A DNA stretch of 64,000 nt from Flavonifractor sp. AGMB03687 (GTDB taxonomy: Bacteria > Bacillota > Clostridia > Oscillospirales > Oscillospiraceae), in NCBI RefSeq assembly GCF_017811815.1, contig NZ_JADKZI010000004.1:62001-126000 (forward strand), read 5' to 3'. Below the pieces are notes generated by a model that ran no database searches, was not told the DNA's origin, and saw nothing but the letters and a program-made list of their open reading frames with translations. Below are positions 23,470-30,676 of the stretch, in pieces (position 1 is the stretch's first letter; every line of letters begins with the position of its first letter). Position numbers and translations under genes: made by a program.

Positions 23470-24924
23470 ATGAAACGTATGTCTCTTTTGGTCCTGGTAC
23501 TGGCCCTGCTGTCCGCCGGGGTGCTGGCGGGTGCCGCTGTGGCCATTCAACAGGAAGGAAACCGTGTCACTGTGGAGGCGGAGACCCTGGCAGGAGACCC
23601 GTCGGCAGCGGAAGGGCTGGAGCTCTCCCTGCCCATCTACTGCCAGAACGCCATGCTGTGGGACATGACCGTACCCGCCGCCCGGCCGGAGGATACGGCT
23701 GCCCGCTTTGCCTGCTCCTCCTTTGGACTGCGCAACGCTCAATTTAACCTTTTCTCCCTTTTTGACCCCTATCCAATGGTGCGTTCTGTCACGGTGGACC
23801 CGGAACCTCTCCGGGTCTATATCGGAAGCTCTTCCTCATCTGCCCATAGTCTGAACAGCAACAGTCAGTGGCAGGAGGCTGTCCAACTGGTGGCGGACGA
23901 GACCGATCCCGGCGAAACCCACACCCAGCAGGTCAACCTGGCGGAGATATACGACGCCCGGCCCATGCAGGTCTATGTGCACGGAAACGGCATATGGTTT
24001 GATCCACTTGGCCAGGTATTTGAGGACTATTTTTCCATTCCCTTCCCCCAGGACTATCAGGCCAATATCACAATTGAAAAAGATGGGGACGGCGATGTGA
24101 CCGATGTCGACATCGAGGCAGACCAGCGTTATGGCCTGGAATGCAGTTATGACACCGTAGAAATGGACGACTCCATTCTTTTTATCCTGAAAGTCCAATA
24201 TTTCAGCTGGATCGATGGTCATGAGTGGACGGCTGACGGCAGTGCCATCCCCGGCGGATGGGGCGTATACCGGCTGACCACCAACGAGGATAACACCGAT
24301 GGCAAGCTGGAGACCCTCTTCTCCCTGCCCGAGGGCAGCGTGGCCCGGCGATTCTGGGCCAGCCAGGATCACTCCGCCCTCTTCCTGCTGACCGAAGAGG
24401 AGAGTGTCCTCCGTCTGCGGGTCTTTGATGAGAACATGAACCTGCTGTACACGGTGGATCTGCTGCCTCTGGGACCGGAAGCGTCCTTCTACGATCTGGT
24501 ACAAGGGGAAGACTTCTTTGCGGCCATCGTCGCCGATGAGGACCGGTACCGTTTTGCGGTGGTGGCCCGAGAGAACGGAGCATGGATCACTGCCCTCTCC
24601 GCCGATACTCTGACACAGGAACAGTTGGGCTATCCCTTCTATTCCAGAGACGGCATTGAAGCAAATGTGCTGGGAGTGGATTACGCCCAGGGGCGGCTTG
24701 CGGTGTGCGCCACCAACTTTGATCTGGAACCCGGCTTTTACCTGTCTGTATACGATCAGGACGGGCTGGCCTATCTGGGGCGCTATTCCTCCTCCCTTCA
24801 CCCCGTCGGTCAGAAACCTCTGCTGAAAAACGGCATCGGCATGGAGTTTGGAGAGGTCCCCTTCGATACCCTGTCCCCTAGCATCTGCTGGCAAAGCACG
24901 TCTGAGGAAGGAGGCGCCCCATGA
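23470..24924 (+). CDS. Exported protein of unknown function, paralogue 1
   Basis: This 484-residue protein has an uncleaved or signal-peptide-like N-terminus (residues 5-25, LLVLVLALLSAGVLAGAAVA) and no lipobox cysteine. The shared GDPSAAEGL motif is at about residues 42-50. A variable middle part (about 60-240) precedes a conserved second half: GWGVYRLTTNEDNTDGKLET, LPEGS, FLLTEEESVLRLRVFDEN, DLLPLG, DYAQGRLAV, and YLSVYDQDGLAYLGRYSSSL. The repeated short beta-rich units suggest a propeller or sandwich sensor domain. It is clearly homologous to the next gene. It lies directly behind the ABC ATPase, and its stop overlaps the next start (ATGA). I recognise no named family. A sensor or accessory role for the transporter is inference. 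Confidence 0.8.
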   Translation: MKRMSLLVLVLALLSAGVLAGAAVAIQQEGNRVTVEAETLAGDPSAAEGLELSLPIYCQNAMLWDMTVPAARPEDTAARFACSSFGLRNAQFNLFSLFDPYPMVRSVTVDPEPLRVYIGSSSSSAHSLNSNSQWQEAVQLVADETDPGETHTQQVNLAEIYDARPMQVYVHGNGIWFDPLGQVFEDYFSIPFPQDYQANITIEKDGDGDVTDVDIEADQRYGLECSYDTVEMDDSILFILKVQYFSWIDGHEWTADGSAIPGGWGVYRLTTNEDNTDGKLETLFSLPEGSVARRFWASQDHSALFLLTEEESVLRLRVFDENMNLLYTVDLLPLGPEASFYDLVQGEDFFAAIVADEDRYRFAVVARENGAWITALSADTLTQEQLGYPFYSRDGIEANVLGVDYAQGRLAVCATNFDLEPGFYLSVYDQDGLAYLGRYSSSLHPVGQKPLLKNGIGMEFGEVPFDTLSPSICWQSTSEEGGAP

Positions 24925-26348
24925 AACGCAGCGTCACCCTGATCCTCCTTCTGGCTCTGCTGGCCGCCGGCATACTGACGGGAAGTACCCTGGCTCTGGA
25001 CAGCAAGGGCGATCAGGTCACCATCACCACCCACGCCCTGGCGGGGGACCCGTCGGCAGCGGAGGGGCTGACGGTGAATTTTCCCCTGATCATGGGAGGC
25101 TGTCTGTTCTGGGACATCTCTTTCCCCGCTGACCAACCGGAACAGGCCGTCACTCAATTTCGCTACGATCCCGATGCGGAATCTCCTTCCGACACCGATG
25201 ACCAGGCCTCTGTCTACTTTTTGCTGGCCTCCACCAGCTACTCTGACATCTATCTGCTGGGCGGCTCCTTATGGGAAGATGTTCCGCCGGCACTGACTGC
25301 TATGCTGAAGCAGCTGGCTGCCGGTATGGAGCCCGATACAGAGCGCACCCGCACCGTCCGTCTGACGGACTATATGGACTGCTGGCCGCTGAAAGCCTAT
25401 CTGCCTGACTGCCCCCTGCCCACCTCGGTACTGAATCAGCGGATGAGCGAGTACTTTACCGTCCCCATCCCCCAGGATTACCAGGTGGAGGTGGAACTGG
25501 CCACCAACCGCTTAGGCGATCTGAACCATGTGGTGTGCCGCAAGGAGGAGCACTATCTGTTCCAAAGTGACGCCTGGAGCTTTGAGACACCCCAGGGCTA
25601 CCTCTTTACCTTCCCCAACACCTACTATGACGGACAGCTGACCAAATCGGTGCCCATAGACAGCAGCAGGCTGCTCGCCGGTTGGGGCCTCTACCGGCTG
25701 ACCTTAAACAGCGACAATACCGACGGACAGCTGGAGACGGTGTACACCCTGCCGGAGGGCAGCGAGATCCTGGACTTTCTGGCCGACGGAGACAAAAGCA
25801 CCTTCTTTCTGCTGACCCGGGAGGAGGGGATGCTGCGCCTGCGGGTCTTTGATGAGAGAGCTGCATTGCAGAATACCTTTGACCTGCTCCCCATGGGTAA
25901 GGAGGACCACTACATGCAGACCTATGCAGGCGCCGACTTCCTGGTGCCCATGCTCTACGGGGAGGGGCCCGACAGCTACCGGCTGGCGGTGGTAGCCGCC
26001 GATTCTCAGGGCTGGCAGCCCGACTTCACCTTCTCGCTGGCGGAACAGGCCGCTTTGGGTGTGAAGGGCATCTCCTGGTTGGATACCTACTTGTGTCCCC
26101 TGTCCATGGACTATGCCGACGGCCGGCTGGCCATCCGGGACGCTTACGGCGATTATGGAGAGAATAACTTCTACATTTCCGTCTATACCGGGGATGGGCT
26201 GGCGTACCTGGGTACCTACGAGAGCTCTCTGACCATCCCGGCGGTGCTCCAAACAGAGTATGACATAGCGACCAACAAGAGCACCGTCTGTACGCTTCCC
26301 CCTGTTGTCACCACTCCCCTGCTGAACTGGTCGGAAACTCCCTCTTGA
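24921..26348 (+). CDS. Exported protein of unknown function, paralogue 2
   Basis: This 475-residue protein is a paralogue of the preceding gene. It has a signal peptide (residues 1-26, LILLLALLAAGILTGSTLA) and the same GDPSAAEGL motif. It has a similar PQDYQVEVEL-type middle segment, and the conserved second half with GWGLYRLTLNSDNTDGQLET, FLLTREEGMLRLRVFDER, DLLPMG, DYADGRLAI and YISVYTGDGLAYLGTYESSL. The copies are diverged enough to be an old duplication. It is the last gene of the six-gene operon. Its stop codon is embedded in the -35 box of the leuA promoter. Function unknown. Confidence 0.8.
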   Translation: MKRSVTLILLLALLAAGILTGSTLALDSKGDQVTITTHALAGDPSAAEGLTVNFPLIMGGCLFWDISFPADQPEQAVTQFRYDPDAESPSDTDDQASVYFLLASTSYSDIYLLGGSLWEDVPPALTAMLKQLAAGMEPDTERTRTVRLTDYMDCWPLKAYLPDCPLPTSVLNQRMSEYFTVPIPQDYQVEVELATNRLGDLNHVVCRKEEHYLFQSDAWSFETPQGYLFTFPNTYYDGQLTKSVPIDSSRLLAGWGLYRLTLNSDNTDGQLETVYTLPEGSEILDFLADGDKSTFFLLTREEGMLRLRVFDERAALQNTFDLLPMGKEDHYMQTYAGADFLVPMLYGEGPDSYRLAVVAADSQGWQPDFTFSLAEQAALGVKGISWLDTYLCPLSMDYADGRLAIRDAYGDYGENNFYISVYTGDGLAYLGTYESSLTIPAVLQTEYDIATNKSTVCTLPPVVTTPLLNWSETPS

Positions 26349-26373
26349 CAAAACCAGGCAGTTCGGCTAGAAT
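26345..26373 (+). promoter_or_regulatory. Sigma-A promoter of the leuA T-box transcript
   Basis: TTGACA (26345-26350) and TAGAAT (26368-26373) are spaced by 17 bp. The -35 box shares bases with the stop codon of the preceding gene. Transcription should begin near 26380. Confidence 0.88.
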
Positions 26374-26379
26374 GATTAA

Positions 26380-26651
26380 CAATCGAATCCCAGAACAGGC
26401 AATGATGGGAAGAAGGCACGTCCCGTCCTTCTCAGAGAACCGGTGGTTGGTGCGAACCGGTGAAGGAAAGCGTGCGCATACTGATCCCGGAGCCGCCTGC
26501 CTGAAGCGCTGTTGTAGGGCAGGCCGTCACGGCCACGTTATCGGCCGGGGCCTTGTTGGAGGCCATGAGCGTCCGCCGGTGACGGCGGGCGGAAGCAGGG
26601 TGGTACCGCGTATCTTACGCCCCTGACCATAATCTGGTCAGGGGCGTTTTC
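26380..26651 (+). ncRNA. Leucine T-box leader (tRNA-sensing riboswitch)
   Basis: The signature AGGGTGGTACCGCG lies at 26597-26610. Stem I closes with GGGA (26407-26410) against TCCC (26485-26488) and CACG (26417-26420) against CGTG (26471-26474). The internal loop between these pairs holds CTG (26481-26483) followed by A, a leucine codon in the specifier position. The distal arm carries the AGAGA bulge and GGTTGGTG loop typical of T-boxes. The regulated gene is leuA, so uncharged leucine tRNA should stabilise the antiterminator and allow transcription. The stem limits are from eye, not from a covariance model. Confidence 0.92.
26617..26651 (+). terminator. T-box-controlled terminator upstream of leuA
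   Basis: The stem CGCCCCTGACCA / TGGTCAGGGGCG (26618-26646) is followed by TTTTCTT. It is the alternative to the antiterminator formed by the T-box sequence. Confidence 0.92.
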
Positions 26652-26683
26652 TTATTCCCTGACCCCAAGGAGGAACTGCTATT

Positions 26684-28375
26684 ATGAAACCTGCACAGGA
26701 AAAGTACATCCCCTTCGTCCCCCTCAAAATGGAAAAGCGCGCCTGGCCTGACAAGGAGCTGAAGGCGCCCCCCATCTGGTGCTCCGTAGACCTGCGTGAC
26801 GGCAACCAGGCCCTCATCGACCCCATGAACGTGGAGGAAAAGCTGGAGCTCTTCCATACCCTGGTAGACATTGGCGTGAAGGAGATCGAGGTGGGCTTCC
26901 CCTCCGCCTCCGAGACCGAGTACGAGTTTATCCGCACCCTCATCGAAGGCGGCCACATCCCTGACGACGTGACCATCCAGGTGCTGGTCCAGGCCAGAGA
27001 GCACCTGATCCGCAAGACCTTTGAGGCCATTGACGGCGCCAAGCACGTCATCTTCCACTTCTACAACTCCACCTCCACCCTGCAGCGCAAGGTGGTGTTC
27101 CACACTGACGTGGCCGGCGTCACCAAGATCGCCGTGGACGCCGCCCAGCTCATCCGGGAGCTGAGCCAGCCCGCCATCGACAAGGGCATGGACCTGCGCT
27201 ACCAGTACTCCCCCGAGTCCTTCATGGGCACCGAGATGGACGCCGCCGTGGAGATCTGCCAGGCCGTCATCGAGGCCATCGGCGCCACCCCTGAGAACAA
27301 GATCATCCTCAACCTGCCCACCACCGTGGAGAACTGCATGCCCAACTACTTCGCCGATGAGATCGAGTACTTCATCGACAAGCTGCCCAGCCGTGAGTGT
27401 GCCATCATCTCCCTCCACCCCCACAACGACCGGGGCGAGGGTGTGGCCACCGCCGAGATGGGCCTGCTGGCGGGCGCCGAGCGTGTGGAGGCCACCCTCT
27501 TCGGCAACGGCGAGCGTACCGGCAACGTGGATATGGTCACCCTGGCCCTCAACCTGTACACCCAGGGCGTGGACCCCAAGCTGGACTTCTCCAACATCAA
27601 CAAGATCCGTGACGTGTACGAGAAGGTCACCAAGATGAAGATCGGCGAGCGGCAGCCCTACGTAGGCGAGCTGGTGTTCACCGCCTTCTCCGGCTCTCAC
27701 CAGGACGCCATCAACAAGGGCACCCGCTACATGGAGGAGAGCGGCACCGAGTACTGGGAGGTGCCCTACCTGCCCATCGACCCCGCCGACGTGGGCCGTC
27801 AGTACGAGCCCATCATCCGCATCAACTCCCAGTCCGGCAAGGGCGGCGCCGCCTTCGTCATGCAGCACTCCTTTGGCTTCGACCTGCCCAAGGCCATGCA
27901 CCCCGAGTTCGGCCATATCGTCCAGGTGGAGACCGACCGGGTGGGCAAGGAGCTCAAGGCCGACGCCATCTACGACCTGTTCAAGACCCACTACATCGAC
28001 GCCGTCAAGCCCTACGAGATGGTGCGCCACTCCTTCGCTGAGTTCACCGACGAGGAGGGCCACTCCCACGTCACCTTCGCCGGCACCATCCGCCACACCG
28101 ACACCCTGTTCCAGGTCCAGGGCTCCGGCAACGGCCCCATTGACGCCTTCTTCAACGCCATCCACGGCCAGAAGATGGACCGGTTCACCTTCGTGGACTA
28201 CAAGGAGCACGCCATCAAGCGGGGCTCTGACTCCCAGGCCGTGGCCTACATCCACCTCCAGGACGAGGAGGGCAAAGACTGGTTCGGTGTGGGCATGAGC
28301 CACAACATCAATCTGGCCCCTCTGAAGGGCATCCTGTCCGCCATCAACCGTGCAGTCAGCCACGATGGTCTGTAA
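26684..28375 (+). CDS. leuA: 2-isopropylmalate synthase (LeuA type 2)
   Basis: LeuA condenses acetyl-CoA with 2-ketoisovalerate, the committed step of leucine synthesis. The 563-residue length and N-terminus place it in the longer type 2 group (as in Mycobacterium and Corynebacterium). The TIM-barrel metal site appears as WCSVDLRDGNQALIDPM with GFPSASETEYEF. SLHPHNDRGEGVATAEMGLLAGAERVE holds the HxH ligands, and LFGNGERTGNVDMVTLALN follows. The LeuA regulatory (allosteric) domain occupies roughly the last 120 residues and senses leucine in the family. AAGGAGG precedes ATG 26684. Expression is controlled by the T-box leader; a terminator follows immediately. No other leu gene is in the window. 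Confidence 0.96.
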   Translation: MKPAQEKYIPFVPLKMEKRAWPDKELKAPPIWCSVDLRDGNQALIDPMNVEEKLELFHTLVDIGVKEIEVGFPSASETEYEFIRTLIEGGHIPDDVTIQVLVQAREHLIRKTFEAIDGAKHVIFHFYNSTSTLQRKVVFHTDVAGVTKIAVDAAQLIRELSQPAIDKGMDLRYQYSPESFMGTEMDAAVEICQAVIEAIGATPENKIILNLPTTVENCMPNYFADEIEYFIDKLPSRECAIISLHPHNDRGEGVATAEMGLLAGAERVEATLFGNGERTGNVDMVTLALNLYTQGVDPKLDFSNINKIRDVYEKVTKMKIGERQPYVGELVFTAFSGSHQDAINKGTRYMEESGTEYWEVPYLPIDPADVGRQYEPIIRINSQSGKGGAAFVMQHSFGFDLPKAMHPEFGHIVQVETDRVGKELKADAIYDLFKTHYIDAVKPYEMVRHSFAEFTDEEGHSHVTFAGTIRHTDTLFQVQGSGNGPIDAFFNAIHGQKMDRFTFVDYKEHAIKRGSDSQAVAYIHLQDEEGKDWFGVGMSHNINLAPLKGILSAINRAVSHDGL

Positions 28376-28396
28376 TCATACCACATCATACAAAAT

Positions 28397-28438
28397 GGCC
28401 CCCGCCGGATCAACCGGCGGGGGCCTGCTGCTTTTCTT
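28397..28438. terminator. Bidirectional terminator after leuA
   Basis: An 11-bp stem GCCCCCGCCGG / CCGGCGGGGGC (28398-28424) with a 5-nt loop is followed by CTGCTGCTTTTC on the plus strand and by ATTTTG on the minus strand. It separates leuA from the convergent NifX-domain gene. Confidence 0.85.
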
Positions 28439-28820
28439 ATTCGTGATGGCCGCCGCAGTGGTGGTCGTGGCCATGCTCATGCTCGTGGTCATGGTGGTGG
28501 CAGACGGCGTCGGTGGACTTCAGCTCCCCCTTCAGGTACTGGTCCACGGCGGTACGGGCATCGCCCTGCACACCCATCATGATCTGGATGTTCCGCTGCT
28601 GGAACAGGGACACGGCGTGGGCGCCCATGCCGCCGGCGATGACTACCTCTACCCCCATGTCACCCAGGAAGTTGGGCAGGAAGCCGGGCTTGTGCTCCGG
28701 GTTGGGCACCAGCTCCTCCCCCACGACCTGGCCGTTCTCCACGGTATAAATCCGGAAATGCTCACAGTGACCGAAGTGGCCACCCACTTCCGTTCCAACG
28801 CTGGCAACCGCGATCTTCAT
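28437..28820 (-). CDS. NifX/NafY-domain (FeMo-cofactor-type) protein with His-rich tail
   Basis: This 127-residue protein is one dinitrogenase-iron-molybdenum-cofactor domain (about 1-100): MKIAVASVG, GGHFGHCEHFRIYTVE, FLGDMGVEVVIAGGMGAHAV and GVQGDARTAVDQYL. After that comes an unusual tail with CHHHDHEHEHGHDHHC, about ten histidines and two cysteines, likely a metal-binding store or chelator. Orphan NifX-domain proteins are common in anaerobes without nitrogenase; their partner is often a MRP-type ATPase or another Fe-S protein, neither of which is next door. The start at 28820 follows AAGGAG; an in-frame codon further upstream lies across the palindromic leader and is rejected. Confidence 0.9.
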   Translation of the reverse strand: MKIAVASVGTEVGGHFGHCEHFRIYTVENGQVVGEELVPNPEHKPGFLPNFLGDMGVEVVIAGGMGAHAVSLFQQRNIQIMMGVQGDARTAVDQYLKGELKSTDAVCHHHDHEHEHGHDHHCGGHHE

Positions 28821-28853
28821 AATCGGTCTCTCCTTTTCTGCATCTGCCGTTTT

Positions 28854-28908
28854 TGGCATATGCCATTTATTATGGTACTATCATACCCCTCCTTCCCCCA
28901 TCTGTCAA
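28854..28908 (-). promoter_or_regulatory. Sigma-A promoter and palindrome upstream of the NifX-domain gene
   Basis: On the minus strand a perfect TTGACA (28908-28903) and TATGAT (28885-28880) are 17 bp apart. In the leader a perfect 12-bp palindrome TGGCATATGCCA (28854-28865) is a candidate operator. Confidence 0.75.
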
Positions 28909-28920
28909 TGCCCCGTGCGC

Positions 28921-28951
28921 AAAAAAAGAGCGCCGCAAACGCGGCGCTCCC
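28921..28951 (-). terminator. Terminator of the SLH-GH25 gene
   Basis: The 9-bp stem GAGCGCCGC / GCGGCGCTC (28928-28949) with a 4-nt loop is followed on the minus strand by T7. Confidence 0.92.
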
Positions 28952-28987
28952 TGTTTTGATGGCTCCCATGGTGAGGGGGCTTTTTGC

Positions 28988-30469
28988 TTATCTGCGGGAC
29001 TTCAGATCGGTCAGGCAGATGTTCAGGTCCACCCGGCCGGAGATGCCATCTACTGTTCCGCTGCTGGAGTACTGCCACATATCGTAGTAGTACGGGAAGG
29101 TGGTGGGCGTCATACCACTGGTATAATGGGCCAGCCAGAAGGGATAGTCCTGCAGCTGGGACAGATCGAAGCCCTTATTGACCATATTGGGGTTGCTATA
29201 GACCATGCCCTGGTATCCCGCCGCCTCCACCAGCTGATTGAATGCCTGGGTGCAGTCGATGATCTCCTGATAGGTCATATTGTATGTACGGCTGCTGCTG
29301 TCGCTGACGTACTCCCAGTCGAACACCACGGGATAGGTGACGTCATAATCCCGGATCCACTCCAGGGTCTGGAGGGCTTCCTCCACTGCCTCCTGTTCGT
29401 TGACAGCCTGAGAGAAGAAGTAGACGCCTACGTCGATCCCGGCGGCGATGGCCCCCTCCATGTTCTTGGTAAAATAGGGATCCTGGACAATCTTACCCAC
29501 GGTGTAGCCCCGGTAACCCGCCCGGATAATCGCAAAGTCCACACCGGAGGCAGCCACCTTCTCCCAATCGATCTCTCCCTGATGGGAGGAGACGTCGATG
29601 CCGATGTAGCTGGAGGCGTCCCCCTCATAGGTCAGAAAGCCGTTTTCGTTGACCACGAAGGCGCTGCTGTCATAGGGATTGGCGGGGATGGGCAGCGGCG
29701 TGGGGGTGGGCTTGGGGGTAGGAGTGGGCGTGGGGTCCGGGGTAGGCTCCGGCGTAGGCTCCACCGACGCCGTGGGGGTGGGTGTAGGAGTTGGCGTCGG
29801 GGTCGGAGTGGGTGTGGGGGTAGGCGTGGGCTCCGGCACCGGCTCACTGTTCTGGTCGTAGCGGGTCAGCATCACCGCCGCCTCCGCCCGGGTAGCCAGA
29901 CCGGCGGGGTCGAAGCAGTTGCCCGGCTTGCCGCTGATGATCTCGTCCTCCTTGGCCCAGTCGGCGGCCTCGGTGGCCCAGTTGGAGATCTGGTCGGCAT
30001 CGGCGTAGCCTGCCGAGGCACCGGCGGCGGGGCTGCCCGCGTAGCGCCACAGAATGGTGGCCACCTGCTCCCGGGTCACCGGGTCGTTGGTGCCGAAGGT
30101 CTGGCTGTTGTAGCCCGTCACGTAGCCCTTCTGCTGGGCCCACAGCACCGCGTCGGAGTACCATGCGTTGTTATCGGTATCGGTAAAGTTATCCTGACCG
30201 CTCACCGCCGGGCTGCCCGCCATGCGGTAGAGGACGGTGGCCAGCATGGCCCGGCTCATGGACAGCTCCGGGGCGAAGCTGCTGCTGGAGACACCGCTCA
30301 TCAGGCCGTTATCATACACATAGCTGACGGCACCGGCGTACCACGCGCCGGGCACCACGTCGTCAAAACTGGACCCGGCAGCGCTGGCAGTGCCGACAGG
30401 CAGCGGGAGGACAGCCGCCAGCAGGACGCCCGCCAGCAGCCTGGTTGCTGTTTTTCTGTGTTTCACCAT
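28988..30469 (-). CDS. Exported SLH-GH25 lysozyme with Pro-Thr linker
   Basis: This 493-residue protein has a signal peptide (1-30, ending GTASAAG) and three SLH repeats (about 31-210: [62 protein letters not shown]). A low-complexity Pro-Thr/Glu linker follows (about 213-280). The C-terminal GH25 muramidase domain (about 300-490) shows [47 protein letters not shown] and FWLAHYTSG. The acids in GIDVSSHQ and VFDWEYV are the family's catalytic region. It should cut the N-acetylmuramic-acid linkages of peptidoglycan while bound to the cell surface. AAAGGA precedes ATG 30469; the frame upstream of this lacks a ribosome site. Confidence 0.93.
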   Translation of the reverse strand: MVKHRKTATRLLAGVLLAAVLPLPVGTASAAGSSFDDVVPGAWYAGAVSYVYDNGLMSGVSSSSFAPELSMSRAMLATVLYRMAGSPAVSGQDNFTDTDNNAWYSDAVLWAQQKGYVTGYNSQTFGTNDPVTREQVATILWRYAGSPAAGASAGYADADQISNWATEAADWAKEDEIISGKPGNCFDPAGLATRAEAAVMLTRYDQNSEPVPEPTPTPTPTPTPTPTPTPTPTASVEPTPEPTPDPTPTPTPKPTPTPLPIPANPYDSSAFVVNENGFLTYEGDASSYIGIDVSSHQGEIDWEKVAASGVDFAIIRAGYRGYTVGKIVQDPYFTKNMEGAIAAGIDVGVYFFSQAVNEQEAVEEALQTLEWIRDYDVTYPVVFDWEYVSDSSSRTYNMTYQEIIDCTQAFNQLVEAAGYQGMVYSNPNMVNKGFDLSQLQDYPFWLAHYTSGMTPTTFPYYYDMWQYSSSGTVDGISGRVDLNICLTDLKSRR

Positions 30470-30524
30470 GGGATTTCCTTTCTGTGCTCTGGTTTTGCCG
30501 CCCCCTTTTGGGGCTATTATGTAT

Positions 30525-30553
30525 AGCATACCAGAAAACAGGCCATTCGACAA
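30525..30553 (-). promoter_or_regulatory. Promoter of the SLH-GH25 gene
   Basis: TTGTCG (30553-30548) and TATGCT (30530-30525) are separated by 17 bp on the minus strand. The leader then contains a GCCCC-AAAA-GGGGGC hairpin. Confidence 0.6.
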
Positions 30554-30610
30554 GTCACTCTCAGATTTTTTCAAAAATGACACCATTTCTTTTATTTTGC
30601 GAACAAAATA

Positions 30611-30648
30611 TCAAAAGAGCCCCAGGCAGAATGCCTGAGGCTCTTTTC
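30611..30648 (-). terminator. Terminator of the ClpE-like gene
   Basis: The stem AAAAGAGCC--AGGCA / TGCCT--GGCTCTTTT (30613-30647), with one 2-nt mismatch and a 3-nt loop, runs into TTTTGATATTTTG on the minus strand. Confidence 0.85.
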
Positions 30649-30676
30649 GCTTATGTCAACTTCGTTCGACAGGGGA

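Noticed and set aside
26615-28363. Minus-strand open frame of about 580 codons
   Set aside because: Antisense of leuA; the product is low-complexity Gly/Val/His/Asp-rich and the frame starts nowhere near a ribosome site.
29690-29840. Periodic GT/GGGG-rich stretch that could look like a CRISPR or regulatory repeat
   Set aside because: It is inside the SLH-GH25 gene in frame and encodes the Pro-Thr linker; there are no spacers.
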